The position numbers were made by a program, and so were the translations under genes. From NCBI GenBank assembly GCA_944381935.1, contig CALWMN010000009.1:1-64000 (forward strand): 64,000 bases of DNA. Reading direction: 5' to 3'. This DNA comes from an uncultured Mediterraneibacter sp. (GTDB lineage: Bacteria > Bacillota > Clostridia > Lachnospirales > Lachnospiraceae). Each line of letters opens with the position of its first letter. Positions within the stretch are counted from its first letter, which is position 1. Below are positions 32,130 through 41,777 of this stretch, piece after piece. The notes beneath the pieces are model-generated. The model had not been told where the DNA came from. It did not search any database and saw only the letters and a program-made list of their open reading frames with translations.

Positions 32130-32175
32130 AAGCAGGCAGGTATAAAATCTGAAAAAAAGAGAATACTGTTCCTAT

Positions 32176-32236
32176 CGCCGGTTGACCGGCGCACAGCCGC
32201 AAAGCAATCGAAAAACGCTTGTTCTGCGGCTGTTTT
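32176..32236 (+). terminator. Two hairpins after miaB
   Basis: CGCCGGT (32176-32182)/ACCGGCG (32185-32191) is a tight 7-bp hairpin. It is followed by a longer one: ACAGCCGCA (32193-32201) with TGCGGCTGT (32225-32233), and an inner AAGC/GCTT, then TTTTGC. The second is a moderate terminator for miaB. The first may be a processing or regulatory hairpin. Confidence 0.55.
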
Positions 32237-32288
32237 GCGGAGAGTTCCCACGGATGGCAGGGGATAACTTACGAAAGAGAGGACGGTA

Positions 32289-32708
32289 GTGTTGAAAAAG
32301 CTGAGTGAATACCTGCTGCTCTGGAGCCTGGGTGGTACGATTTATTATTCATTTGAAGTGTTTTTCCGTGGATTTTCCCATTGGTCCATGTTTGCCCTGG
32401 GCGGAATCTGCCTGATTTTCTGCGCCCAGCAGGGAATATGGACACACTGGAAGGCGCCTCTCTGGAAGCAGGTGGGATGGTGCATTATTTTTGTGACTGC
32501 CTGTGAATTTATTACGGGAATCCTTGTGAATAAAGTTTTTCGCTGGAATGTATGGGATTATACAGGACTGCCGTTTCAGCTTATGGGACAGATCTGCCTT
32601 CCGTTTGTCGTGATCTTCTCCGGCCTGTGTGCCGTGGGAATCCTTTTGAGCGGCTATCTCCTGCATTTTCTCTATCGGGAGGAAATGCCTCATTTCCATG
32701 TGTTGTGA
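32289..32708 (+). CDS. CmpB-like (putative ABC permease) membrane protein
   Basis: 139 residues with about four membrane helices: LLLWSLGGTIYYSFEVFFRG, SMFALGGICLIFCAQ, QVGWCIIFVTACEFITGILV and ICLPFVVIFSGLCAVGILLSGY, the pattern of the ABC_trans_CmpB family, whose link to ABC transport is doubtful. The start is GTG 32289 with AGAGGAC upstream; TTG 32292 is the next codon. No ATPase is adjacent. Confidence 0.68.
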   Translation: MLKKLSEYLLLWSLGGTIYYSFEVFFRGFSHWSMFALGGICLIFCAQQGIWTHWKAPLWKQVGWCIIFVTACEFITGILVNKVFRWNVWDYTGLPFQLMGQICLPFVVIFSGLCAVGILLSGYLLHFLYREEMPHFHVL

Positions 32709-32730
32709 AAATCTTTCCCAATTTCCTTTG

Positions 32731-32759
32731 TTGAACTGATTTCTCAAAAATGGTATACT
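32731..32759 (+). promoter_or_regulatory. Promoter of the mutS-mutL-miaA operon
   Basis: TTGAAC (32731-32736), 17-nt spacer, TATACT (32754-32759) with TGG immediately before it (extended -10). The leader to the GTG at 32828 is about 60 nt. Confidence 0.75.
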
Positions 32760-32827
32760 GTTCGGAAGAAGCTTTGCGCAATTCTGTGGGCAAGGAAGAA
32801 GATGTTTTTGAAAAAAGGAGTAAGAAT

Positions 32828-35479
32828 GTGGCAGAATTAACACCAATGATGAAACAGTATATGGAGACAAAATCTCAGTACCAGGACTGCATTCTGTTCT
32901 ATAGATTAGGTGATTTTTATGAGATGTTTTTTGATGACGCCCTGACCGCGTCGCGTGAGCTGGAGATCACCCTGACAGGGAAGAGCTGCGGGCAGGAGGA
33001 ACGGGCTCCCATGTGCGGCGTTCCCTACCATGCGGCAGAAAGCTATCTGAACAGACTCGTGTCAAAAGGGTATAAAGTGGCGATCTGCGAACAGGTGGAG
33101 GATCCAAAACAGACAAAGGGCATTGTCAGGCGTGAAGTCGTACGCATTGTCACACCGGGAACCAACCTGGATACGCAGGCCCTGGATGAGACAAAAAACA
33201 ATTATATCATGTGCATCGTGTACATAGCAGACCGGTACGGAGTGTCGATTGCCGATATTACGACCGGTGATTATTTTGTTACGGAACTTCCAGACAGTGC
33301 CAGGCTGATGGATGAAATCTGTCAGTATTCGCCTTCAGAGATTATCTGCAACGAGGCGTTTTATATGAGCGGCATCGATCTGGACGACATGAAAGGACGC
33401 CTTGGCATTACGATATATTCTCTGGACACTTGGTATTTCGACGATGCCGTCTGCAGGCAAAAGCTGCTGGAGCACTTTAAAGTATCCTCTTTTGCCGGAC
33501 TCGGTCTGGAGGGGTATGACTGCGGGATTATCAGTGCCGGGGCGCTGCTGCAGTATCTGATCGAGACACAGAAGAACTCCCTGGCGAATCTGACGCATAT
33601 CACGCCCTATGCATCAGGAATATACATGATGCTGGACAGCTCTACGAGGAGAAACCTGGAGCTTTGTGAGACACTCAGGGAGAAGCAGAAAAGGGGTTCC
33701 CTTTTGTGGGTTCTGGACAAGACGAAGACGGCGATGGGGGCAAGGATGCTGAGGAAATACGTGGAGCAGCCCCTGATTGACAGGACGGAGATCCTTCTGC
33801 GCCTGGATGGTGTGGAAGAACTGAAAGAACAGGCGATTTCCAGGGAAGAGATCCGGGAATATCTGTCGCCGGTTTATGACCTGGAACGCCTGATTATGAA
33901 GATTACGTACGGCTCGGCAAACCCAAGGGACCTGATGGCATTTAAGACGTCTCTTGAGATGCTTCCGCCTATCCGCTGTATCCTCGGGGAAATGCAGTCA
34001 GAAGTGCTGAAAAACATTTATGGGGATATCGATGCACTCACAGATCTCTATGGCCTTTTAAAAAATGCCATACAGGATGATCCGCCGCTTACAATGAAAG
34101 AAGGGAATATTATCCGGGACGGATATCATGAAGACGTGGACAAGCTCAGACGTGCAAAGTCAGATGGAAAGGACTGGCTGGCGAAGCTGGAGAACGATGA
34201 GCGGGAAAAGACCGGGATCAAAAATCTGCGGATTAAATATAACAAGGTATTCGGCTATTATCTGGAGGTTACAAACTCCTACAAATCAATGGTACCTGAC
34301 TATTATACAAGAAAGCAGACCCTCGCCAATGCAGAACGGTATATCACGCCGGAGTTAAAGGAACTGGAGGATATGATCCTGGGGGCGGAGGATAAGCTGT
34401 ATGCACTGGAGTACGAGCTGTATACGGAAGTGAGGGAAACCATTGCGGAAGAAGTGGAGCGAATCCAGAATACTGCCAAGGCTATAGCGGCGTTGGATGT
34501 GTTTGCCTCTCTGGCGCTCGTGGCAGAACGGAATCATTATGTCCGCCCGAAGATCAACGAAAAAGGCATAATTGATATCAAGGAGGGGCGCCATCCCGTT
34601 GTAGAACAGATGATCCCGAACGATATGTTTATCCCAAATGATACTTATCTCGATGACAGGAAAAATCGGATTGCCATTATAACCGGACCGAATATGGCAG
34701 GAAAATCCACCTATATGAGGCAGACTGCCCTGATTGCCCTGATGGCGCAGATCGGCTCCTTTGTTCCAGCCACAGATGCCGATATCTGCGTGTCTGACCG
34801 GATTTTCACACGTGTGGGGGCGTCGGACGACCTTGCTTCCGGGCAGAGTACCTTTATGGTGGAGATGACCGAGGTGGCGAACATTCTGCGCAATGCGACC
34901 TCAAGAAGCCTGCTCATTCTTGATGAGATCGGACGGGGGACCAGTACATTTGACGGGCTTTCCATCGCCTGGGCAGTGATAGAATACATCAGCGACACCC
35001 GGCTGCTGGGCGCAAAAACACTTTTTGCAACACACTATCATGAGCTGACCGAACTGGAGGGGAAAATCAATCATGTGCACAATTACTGCATTGCCGTAAA
35101 AGAAAAAGGAGACGATATCGTCTTTCTCAGAAAAATCGTGAAAGGCGGTGCGGATAAGAGCTACGGCATCCAGGTGGCAAAACTGGCAGGTGTGCCGGAT
35201 ATGGTCATTGAACGGGCGAAAGAGATTGTGGAAGAACTGACAGAGGGCGATATTACCTCCCGTGTCAGTGAGATTGCGGAAAAGGAGCGCACCCCGAAAA
35301 AGAGGGCAAAATCAAAGAAATACGATGAGGTTGATATCGCACAGATGTCGTTGTTCGACACGGTAAAGGATGACGATGTCCTGGAGGAACTTAAAAACAT
35401 TGACGTAGGCAACCTTACGCCCATCGATGCCCTCAATATGATCTACCGGCTGCAGAATAAACTGAGAAACAGATGGTAA
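32828..35479 (+). CDS. mutS: DNA mismatch repair protein MutS
   Basis: 883 residues. The mismatch-reading Phe-x-Glu motif is F30-Y31-E32 in LGDFYEMF; the ATPase has Walker A GPNMAGKST from residue 620 and LILDEIGRGTSTFDGLSIAW as Walker B and loop. The start is GTG 32828, eight bases or so after AAAGGAG, and gives the family N-terminus MAELTPMMKQYM; the ORF opening at 32750 crosses the promoter and is not used. The C-terminus (about 835-883) is the short MutS extension for MutL or beta contact. It begins a mutS-mutL-miaA operon. Confidence 0.96.
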   Translation: MAELTPMMKQYMETKSQYQDCILFYRLGDFYEMFFDDALTASRELEITLTGKSCGQEERAPMCGVPYHAAESYLNRLVSKGYKVAICEQVEDPKQTKGIVRREVVRIVTPGTNLDTQALDETKNNYIMCIVYIADRYGVSIADITTGDYFVTELPDSARLMDEICQYSPSEIICNEAFYMSGIDLDDMKGRLGITIYSLDTWYFDDAVCRQKLLEHFKVSSFAGLGLEGYDCGIISAGALLQYLIETQKNSLANLTHITPYASGIYMMLDSSTRRNLELCETLREKQKRGSLLWVLDKTKTAMGARMLRKYVEQPLIDRTEILLRLDGVEELKEQAISREEIREYLSPVYDLERLIMKITYGSANPRDLMAFKTSLEMLPPIRCILGEMQSEVLKNIYGDIDALTDLYGLLKNAIQDDPPLTMKEGNIIRDGYHEDVDKLRRAKSDGKDWLAKLENDEREKTGIKNLRIKYNKVFGYYLEVTNSYKSMVPDYYTRKQTLANAERYITPELKELEDMILGAEDKLYALEYELYTEVRETIAEEVERIQNTAKAIAALDVFASLALVAERNHYVRPKINEKGIIDIKEGRHPVVEQMIPNDMFIPNDTYLDDRKNRIAIITGPNMAGKSTYMRQTALIALMAQIGSFVPATDADICVSDRIFTRVGASDDLASGQSTFMVEMTEVANILRNATSRSLLILDEIGRGTSTFDGLSIAWAVIEYISDTRLLGAKTLFATHYHELTELEGKINHVHNYCIAVKEKGDDIVFLRKIVKGGADKSYGIQVAKLAGVPDMVIERAKEIVEELTEGDITSRVSEIAEKERTPKKRAKSKKYDEVDIAQMSLFDTVKDDDVLEELKNIDVGNLTPIDALNMIYRLQNKLRNRW

Positions 35480-35498
35480 TACATAAAAGGAGGCAGCT

Positions 35499-37484
35499 AT
35501 GCCGCATATTCAGATACTGGATCAGATAACAATTGATAAGATCGCCGCAGGAGAGGTGATCGAGCGTCCGGCGTCCATTGTAAAGGAACTGGTGGAGAAT
35601 GCCATCGATGCCGGGGCGTCTTCCGTGACGGCAGAGATCAAAGACGGCGGGATATCTCTTATCCGTATTACTGACAATGGATGTGGGATTCCCCATGACG
35701 AAGTAAGAAGTGCGTTTCTAAGACATTCTACGAGCAAGATACGAAGCGTGGAAGATCTGTCCGGCATCTCCTCCCTTGGTTTTCGGGGAGAGGCGCTCTC
35801 AAGCATTGCGGCAGTGACAAGGACCGAGGTCATCACGAAGGCCGCGCAGGAGAAATACGGGACAAAATATGTAATAGAGGGAGGAACGGAAGTCTCCCTG
35901 GAAGAGACAGGCGCTCCAGATGGCACGACCTTTCTTGTCCGGCAGCTTTTCTATAATGTGCCTGCCCGAAGGAAATTTTTGAAAACCGCTGTGACGGAGG
36001 CGGGGCATGTACAGGATCTGCTCATGCATCTGGCGCTGTCCCACCCGGAAGTTGCCTTTCTGTTCCTCAACAACGGGCAGGAAAAGCTGCGTACTTCCGG
36101 AAACGGCAAATTGAAGGATGTGATCTACAGCATATATGGGAGAGATATTGCCACGAATCTTATAGAAATGGAGTATGAAAAAGGCGGCCTTCTGATCCGG
36201 GGGTATCTTGGAAAGCCGGTGATCACAAGGGGAAACCGTAATTTTGAGAATTTTTTTGTGAACGGACGCTACGTGAAGAGCCCCATGATCTCCAAATCGC
36301 TGGAGGACGCATATAAGGATTTTACGATGCAGCACAAATTTCCTTTTGCTGTGCTGCACTTTCAGGTAGATGGAAATGAGATTGACGTGAACGTCCATCC
36401 AACCAAGATGGAACTGCGCTTCCAGAAGCAGCAGGAAGTCTATAATGCCGTGTTTGAAGGGGTTCACCGGACTTTGCTGGAGCCGGAGCTTATCGTGCGT
36501 GCAGAAGCTCCAGATCCCGCTGCAGAGCCTGCTGTGAGGGGACAGGCAAAGGAGGCTGCAAGCCCGTTCCTGTTAAAAACCGGGACTGCCGGGCAGAGGG
36601 AACCAGCTGTGACAGAACCTGCCGGAAATGCCAGGGAAGAGGCTTCGGTGTATAAAACCCCAAGTGATCGGAAGGAAGTCCGGGACGAGGATTATTTCAT
36701 ACGGAAAATGCGAGAGAGGGTTACGGCTTACCACGACCGTTCTTCCTCTGCTGAGGTAGCGTCAAAAGACGGCATCTTCCGGTCCGGTTCCCAGACAGAA
36801 CGGATCAGGGAGACTGTCCGCCAGACAGCGGAAGAGGAGAAGCCGGCTCCCTTGGTGGAACAGATGGATCTGTTTGAAGAGAACTTTTTAAAGCGTGAGG
36901 CCAGGGCAGAATATAAACTGGTCGGTCAGGTGTTTGGCACATACTGGCTTGTAGAATTTCACGACAGCCTCTACATCATCGACCAGCATGCCGCCCATGA
37001 GAGAGTGCTGTATGAAAGGACCATGAAGGGAATGAAGACGAGAGAATTTACTTCTCAATATCTGAATCCTCCCATTGTTTTGAATCTGTCCATGCAGGAA
37101 GCACAGCTTTTGAAGGAACATATGGACCGATTTACGCGCATCGGCTTTGAGATTGAGCCTTTTGGCCAAGATTCTTATGCGGTCCGGGCAGTCCCGGACA
37201 ATCTGTTTGGCATTGCGAAGAAAGATCTTCTTCTGGAGATGCTGGATGGCCTTTCCGATGGCATTACAAGTAATATGACGCCGGAGCTGATTGATGAAAA
37301 AGTGGCGTCCATGTCCTGCAAGGCTGCAGTAAAGGGGAACAACCGCCTTTCTGCACAGGAGGTCGACGCGCTGATCGGGGAGCTTCTGACTCTGGACAAC
37401 CCGTATCACTGCCCCCACGGGCGGCCGACTATCATTTCCATGACCCGGCGTGAACTGGAGAAGAAATTCAAGAGGATTGTATGA
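35499..37484 (+). CDS. mutL: DNA mismatch repair protein MutL with endonuclease motif
   Basis: 661 residues. The N-terminal GHKL ATPase has ELVENAIDAG, DNGCGI and RHSTSKI with GFRGEALSSI. A Pro/Glu/Arg-rich linker (about 330-450) joins the C-terminal domain. That domain carries the metal-dependent nicking motif DQHAAHERVLYE from D495 (DQHA-x2-E-x4-E), SCKAAVKG and CPHGRPT from C638. So it is an endonuclease-type MutL of organisms that lack MutH, as in most Firmicutes. AAAGGAGGC precedes the ATG. It overlaps miaA by 4 bases. Confidence 0.96.
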   Translation: MPHIQILDQITIDKIAAGEVIERPASIVKELVENAIDAGASSVTAEIKDGGISLIRITDNGCGIPHDEVRSAFLRHSTSKIRSVEDLSGISSLGFRGEALSSIAAVTRTEVITKAAQEKYGTKYVIEGGTEVSLEETGAPDGTTFLVRQLFYNVPARRKFLKTAVTEAGHVQDLLMHLALSHPEVAFLFLNNGQEKLRTSGNGKLKDVIYSIYGRDIATNLIEMEYEKGGLLIRGYLGKPVITRGNRNFENFFVNGRYVKSPMISKSLEDAYKDFTMQHKFPFAVLHFQVDGNEIDVNVHPTKMELRFQKQQEVYNAVFEGVHRTLLEPELIVRAEAPDPAAEPAVRGQAKEAASPFLLKTGTAGQREPAVTEPAGNAREEASVYKTPSDRKEVRDEDYFIRKMRERVTAYHDRSSSAEVASKDGIFRSGSQTERIRETVRQTAEEEKPAPLVEQMDLFEENFLKREARAEYKLVGQVFGTYWLVEFHDSLYIIDQHAAHERVLYERTMKGMKTREFTSQYLNPPIVLNLSMQEAQLLKEHMDRFTRIGFEIEPFGQDSYAVRAVPDNLFGIAKKDLLLEMLDGLSDGITSNMTPELIDEKVASMSCKAAVKGNNRLSAQEVDALIGELLTLDNPYHCPHGRPTIISMTRRELEKKFKRIV

Positions 37485-38431
37485 TGAAAAAACCACTGAT
37501 TATACTGACAGGACCAACGGCTGTCGGCAAGACGGCGGCTTCCATCGGCCTTGCCAAAGCTGTGGGCGGGGAGATCATTTCCGCAGATTCCATGCAGGTA
37601 TACCGGCACATGGATATCGGTTCGGCAAAGATCACCAAAGAGGAGATGGGAGGAGTTCCCCACCACCTTGTGGATGTCCTGGAACCGGAGGAAGACTTTA
37701 ATGTGGTCCTGTTCCAGAGAATGGCGCTTGCTGCCATGAAGGAGATCTGCGCAAAAGGCAGGATCCCGATCGTTGTGGGAGGGACAGGATTTTATATCCA
37801 GGCGCTTCTCTATGATATTGATTTTACAGAAAACGACAGTGATGATTCTTACCGGAGTGAACTGGAAGAGGAGGCAAGAAGCAGGGGAGCGCTGTATCTG
37901 CATGAGATGCTGCTGCGGGCGGACCCGGAGGCGGCGCGGCAGATTCACCCGCATAATATCAAACGGGTCATAAGGGCGCTTGAATTTCACAGAAAGACCG
38001 GGGGCAAGATCTCGGAGCACAATGCCAGGGAGCGGGAGAAGGAATCCCCTTACCAGTATGCCTATCTGGTCTTAAACGATGACCGGGCGAAGCTTTATGA
38101 GCGGATTGACAGACGGGTGGACCAGATGATGGACAGCGGGCTTTTGGAAGAGGTGAGATCTTTAAAGGCGCGGGGACTTACGAAAAACCATGTCTCTATG
38201 CAAGGCCTCGGCTATAAGGAACTGCTGGGATATCTGGAAGGAGACTATTCCCTGGAAGAGGCAGTGCGCATCATCAAGCGCGATACACGGCATTTTGCAA
38301 AGCGGCAGATCACCTGGTTCAAGCGGGAAAAGGACGTCGTCTGGATCGACAAAAAATCTCTGGATTACAGGGAAGATGGGATCCTGGCATATATACTCGG
38401 CGTGCTGAAAGAAAAGAAGATTATAGAATAG
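37481..38431 (+). CDS. miaA: tRNA dimethylallyltransferase MiaA
   Basis: 316 residues. The enzyme transfers dimethylallyl from DMAPP to A37 of tRNAs reading UNN codons. P-loop ILTGPTAVGKTAASI at the start, DSMQVYRHMDIGSAK (substrate-binding Asp), GGTGFYIQALLY, and GYKELLGYLEGDYSLEEAVRIIKRDTRHFAKRQITWF in outline near the C-terminus. Two adjacent ATGs (37481, 37484) exist; the first overlaps the mutL stop. Its product is the substrate for MiaB encoded at 30669. Confidence 0.96.
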   Translation: MMKKPLIILTGPTAVGKTAASIGLAKAVGGEIISADSMQVYRHMDIGSAKITKEEMGGVPHHLVDVLEPEEDFNVVLFQRMALAAMKEICAKGRIPIVVGGTGFYIQALLYDIDFTENDSDDSYRSELEEEARSRGALYLHEMLLRADPEAARQIHPHNIKRVIRALEFHRKTGGKISEHNAREREKESPYQYAYLVLNDDRAKLYERIDRRVDQMMDSGLLEEVRSLKARGLTKNHVSMQGLGYKELLGYLEGDYSLEEAVRIIKRDTRHFAKRQITWFKREKDVVWIDKKSLDYREDGILAYILGVLKEKKIIE

Positions 38432-38446
38432 ATAGATAAAGGACAG

Positions 38447-39775
38447 ATGAGAATGGAAGAGAATACGCAGATACAGGACATGTATGATCTTCTGGGGATC
38501 TCCCCAGAGGTCAGGGAGCTTGGAGAACAGACAGAACACCGGCTAAAAGAGAGGTTTGACGGGTTTGACCGCACGGCAGAGTACAATCAGCTTAAGGTGA
38601 TCCATGCCATGCAGGAAAACCGGGTCAGTGAGGGGTGCTTCCAGTATGCCAGCGGATATGGCTACAATGACCAGGGCCGGGATACACTCGAGGAGGTATA
38701 TGCTTCGGTATTCCACACAGAGGCGGCCCTTGTCCGCCCCCAGATCACCTGCGGTACCCATGCGCTTTATCTGGCCCTCTCGGCGAATCTGCGCCCGGGA
38801 GACGAGCTTCTCTCTCCCGTGGGGAAACCATATGACACGCTGGAAGAGGTGATCGGCATCCGCCCTTCAAGGGGGTCCCTGGCGGAATACGGCGTGTCAT
38901 ACCGTCAGGTGGAACTTTTAGAGGACGGATATTTTGACTATCCGGCGATTGAACAGGCATTACATGAGAAAACAAAGATGGTGACGATCCAGCGGTCCAA
39001 AGGGTACCAGACCAGGCCCAGCTATTCGGTAGAGAAGATCGGGGAGCTGATCGCTTTTATTAAGGAGCGGCGACCGGACGTGATCTGTATGGTGGATAAC
39101 TGTTACGGAGAGTTTGTGGAGCGCATTGAGCCGGGCGATGTGGGGGCGGATCTGGTGGTGGGCTCTCTGATCAAGAACCCGGGAGGCGGACTGGCTCCCA
39201 TCGGCGGATATATTGCGGGAAAGAGGGAACTGATCGAGAACTGTGCCTGCCGGCTGACGTCGCCGGGACTGGGCAGGGAAGTGGGAGCTTCCCTGGGAGT
39301 CATGCAGTCATTCTACCAGGGACTTTTTCTCGCGCCTGATGTTGTGTGCGGCGCGCTTAAGGGTGCTGTCTTTGCCGCCAATATTTATGAACGCCTGGGG
39401 TATCAGGTGATCCCTGACGGCAGGGAATCCCGCCATGATATTATCCAGGCTGTGACCCTGGGAAGTCCCGAGGGGGTGATTGCGTTCTGTAAAGGAATCC
39501 AGGCTGCGGCGCCGGTTGACAGCTATGTGACGCCGGAGCCATGGGCGATGCCGGGATATGACAGTGATGTCATTATGGCTGCGGGGGCTTTCGTACAGGG
39601 TTCCTCTATCGAACTTTCCGCGGACGGACCGATCAAGCCGCCCTATGCGGTTTATTTTCAGGGGGGACTGACATGGCACCACGCCAAACTTGGAATCTTG
39701 GAGTCCCTGCAGAGCCTGATTGATGCAGGTGTGGTAGGGATAGAGAAAGTCAGGGCACTAATCCGGTCCAGCTGA
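38447..39775 (+). CDS. PLP-dependent methionine gamma-lyase-like protein (YnbB family)
   Basis: 442 residues of the family formerly called aluminium resistance proteins, fold-type I PLP enzymes related to Cys/Met metabolism lyases. Recognisable: CTFQYASGYGYND-type region (GCFQYASGYGYNDQGRD), RPQITCGTHALYLAL, the Schiff-base Lys in GSLIKNPGGGLAPIGGYIAG, and the C-terminal PPYAVYFQGGLTWHHAK. Real activity has not been shown for this branch. AAAGGAC lies upstream of the ATG at 38447 (38453 is an alternative). Follows miaA by 15 bases, so probably the last gene of the mutS operon. Confidence 0.85.
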   Translation: MRMEENTQIQDMYDLLGISPEVRELGEQTEHRLKERFDGFDRTAEYNQLKVIHAMQENRVSEGCFQYASGYGYNDQGRDTLEEVYASVFHTEAALVRPQITCGTHALYLALSANLRPGDELLSPVGKPYDTLEEVIGIRPSRGSLAEYGVSYRQVELLEDGYFDYPAIEQALHEKTKMVTIQRSKGYQTRPSYSVEKIGELIAFIKERRPDVICMVDNCYGEFVERIEPGDVGADLVVGSLIKNPGGGLAPIGGYIAGKRELIENCACRLTSPGLGREVGASLGVMQSFYQGLFLAPDVVCGALKGAVFAANIYERLGYQVIPDGRESRHDIIQAVTLGSPEGVIAFCKGIQAAAPVDSYVTPEPWAMPGYDSDVIMAAGAFVQGSSIELSADGPIKPPYAVYFQGGLTWHHAKLGILESLQSLIDAGVVGIEKVRALIRSS

Positions 39776-39826
39776 ATCTGGCGGAGAAAAACCAAACATG
39801 CTGCATGCAGAGAAGGAGGAAAGATT

Positions 39827-41059
39827 ATGGGAACAGTTGCGGTGATCGGGGGAGGCGCTTCCGGCATGATGGCAGCCATTACGGCTGCACAGGAAGGGGC
39901 GCATGTCCTGCTTCTGGAGCATAAAGACCGGGTGGGAAAGAAGATTCTTTCCACCGGAAACGGAAGGTGTAATTTTACCAATATCCATCAGGAGCCTATC
40001 TGCTACCGTTCAGAGAATCCTCTGTTTCCCTGGGGGATTATCTGCCAGTTTGGCTCCCAGGAAACAGTTTCTTTCTTCCTGAAGCTGGGGGTGTATTCAA
40101 AAAACAGGAACGGGTATCTCTACCCGAACTCTGGCCAGGCCTCGTCTGTGCTTGATGTGCTGCGCATGGAGCTTGCCCGTCTTGAGGTCGAAGTGCGCAC
40201 CGGAGTTGAATGTCAGGAGATCGTCCGAGGAAAGAAACACCTTTCCATACGCACCGGCCAGGGGATGGTACGCGCGGATGCCGTCATACTCTGTGCAGGG
40301 TCCCGGGCCATGCCTTCCTCCGGATCGGACGGCTCGGGGTATGATATTGCAGAAAAAATGGGACACCGTATCCTCCCTGTCCTCCCGGCGCTTGTACAGC
40401 TCAGATGCAGAGAAGAGTTTTTCAAAAGTATTGCGGGAGTCAGGGCAGAGGGAACTGTGTCTGTCTTTGCAGACGGGCAGTGCCTTGCCCGGGATACGGG
40501 GGAGATCCAGCTCACGGCGTACGGGATTTCGGGCATCCCGGTTTTCCAGGTTAGCAGATATGTGTCCCAGGCACTGCATCAGAAGGAAAAGGTGACGGCT
40601 GTCCTGGACTTTATGCCGGATTTCGCCCCGGAGCAGTTGCAGGCGTTCCTGCGGGCGCGTATTCAGGCGCAGCCTGAAAAGACGGCAGAACAGTTCCTGA
40701 TCGGACTTTTTCACAAAAAACTCTCGGATCTGTGGATACGTCTTTTGAAACTTCCCCGGAACAGGCGGGCCTGTGAACTGACAGAAGAGGAGATAACCGC
40801 ATTTGTCTCCATGATCAAAGATTTCAGGGTGACAGTCACATCGGCTAATTCTTATGAGCAGGCACAGGTCTGCTGCGGCGGGGTCGATACTGCCGGGATC
40901 AATCCCGACACACTGGAATCACAGTATGTGCCGGGCGTGTTTTTCGCCGGAGAGATCCTGGACGTTGACGGGATGTGCGGCGGATATAATCTCCAGTGGG
41001 CGTGGAGCAGCGGATATGTAGCAGGGAAGGCTGCGTGCAGATTTGCATCAAAAGTATAG
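39827..41059 (+). CDS. HI0933-family FAD-binding oxidoreductase
   Basis: 410 residues. FAD-binding GGGASGMMAAITAAQEG with Glu 24 residues on, the family marker STGNGRCNFTN, an insertion domain, then GGVDTAGINPDTLES and VPGVFFAGEILDVDGMCGGYN close the FAD site. Members are annotated as aminoacetone oxidases or as YhiN-type flavoproteins; the substrate is unknown. AAGGAGG lies upstream of the ATG at 39827. It ends at a good terminator, after which a transporter remnant begins. Confidence 0.88.
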   Translation: MGTVAVIGGGASGMMAAITAAQEGAHVLLLEHKDRVGKKILSTGNGRCNFTNIHQEPICYRSENPLFPWGIICQFGSQETVSFFLKLGVYSKNRNGYLYPNSGQASSVLDVLRMELARLEVEVRTGVECQEIVRGKKHLSIRTGQGMVRADAVILCAGSRAMPSSGSDGSGYDIAEKMGHRILPVLPALVQLRCREEFFKSIAGVRAEGTVSVFADGQCLARDTGEIQLTAYGISGIPVFQVSRYVSQALHQKEKVTAVLDFMPDFAPEQLQAFLRARIQAQPEKTAEQFLIGLFHKKLSDLWIRLLKLPRNRRACELTEEEITAFVSMIKDFRVTVTSANSYEQAQVCCGGVDTAGINPDTLESQYVPGVFFAGEILDVDGMCGGYNLQWAWSSGYVAGKAACRFASKV

Positions 41060-41075
41060 ACGGAAATTATTGACG

Positions 41076-41132
41076 GGCAGGTTTTGGACCATTTGTATCT
41101 GTGACAACAGATGGTACAGACCTGCCTTTTAT
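41076..41132 (+). terminator. Terminator of the HI0933-family gene
   Basis: GGCAGGT (41076-41082) pairs with ACCTGCC (41120-41126) and is followed by TTTTAT. ATCTGT (41097-41102)/ACAGAT (41107-41112) forms an inner hairpin. The transporter remnant starts right after the T run. Confidence 0.7.
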
Positions 41133-41135
41133 ATT

Positions 41136-41777
41136 TATATAAACGGTTATATTATTGAAAAGACAAAACTCCAGCCTTTTATAGTGACACTGGCGACACA
41201 GAGTGTGTGTATGGGAATTGCACTTCTGATCTTAAAAGTAGACGGAGGAAATGTTCCGCTCTCTTATGTGACGACACTTTTAAGCCGTGTTGGTGCCGTT
41301 CCGGTATCGGCAGTACTTTTGCTGGCAATTATTTTAATCTGGCTATACTTCAAAAGAACAAGGATGTGCATGAATATTTATGCAATAGGAAGCAGTAAAA
41401 AGTCTGCAAATTTGAATGGGATACCAGTTCTTAGGACAATGGTTACGGCGTATGCAATTTCCGGATGCTTCGCTGCGTTTTCAGGGCTATTCCGCACCGC
41501 AGCTGTAGCGTCAGGTTCGCCGACGGCCGGGGCGGATTTTGTCATGACATCCATCTCAGCGGCAGTGATCGGGGGAACAGCTTTAACAGGGGGGATAGGA
41601 GGATTGTTTGGAACGGTTATAGGAGCTTTCGTGCTCCGCTATATTTCCGATATGCTTGTATTTATGCAGGTATCTTCCTACTGGTCCAGTCTGGTCCAAG
41701 GTGTCCTTCTGATTCTGGCAGTGGCTCTGAGCGCATATGGAACGGTATTGAAGAAACGAAAGGAGGGAGTTGGATGA
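41136..41777 (+). pseudogene. 5'-truncated ribose-type ABC transporter permease
   Basis: From about 41142 the translation reads NGYIIEKTKLQPFIVTLATQ and continues to the normal C-terminus of an RbsC-like sugar permease (LNGIPVLRTMVTAYAISG, AAVIGGTALTGGIGGLFGTVIGAF). Only about 212 of the usual 320 residues remain; roughly the first 110, including the first membrane helices, are gone. The ORF formally opens at 41043 inside the flavoprotein gene, but that part crosses the terminator and is not family sequence. No start with a ribosome binding site is visible. The break point abuts the terminator, so a deletion removed the upstream part of a transporter operon. ATGA coupling to the next permease survives. 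Confidence 0.8.

Noticed and set aside
41043-41141. N-terminal extension of the truncated permease ORF
   Set aside because: The first about 33 codons run across the flavoprotein stop and its terminator and have no family similarity.
41465-41773. N-terminal 103 codons of the second permease ORF
   Set aside because: It is the out-of-frame 3' half of the preceding permease; AGGAGGGAG places the real start at 41774.
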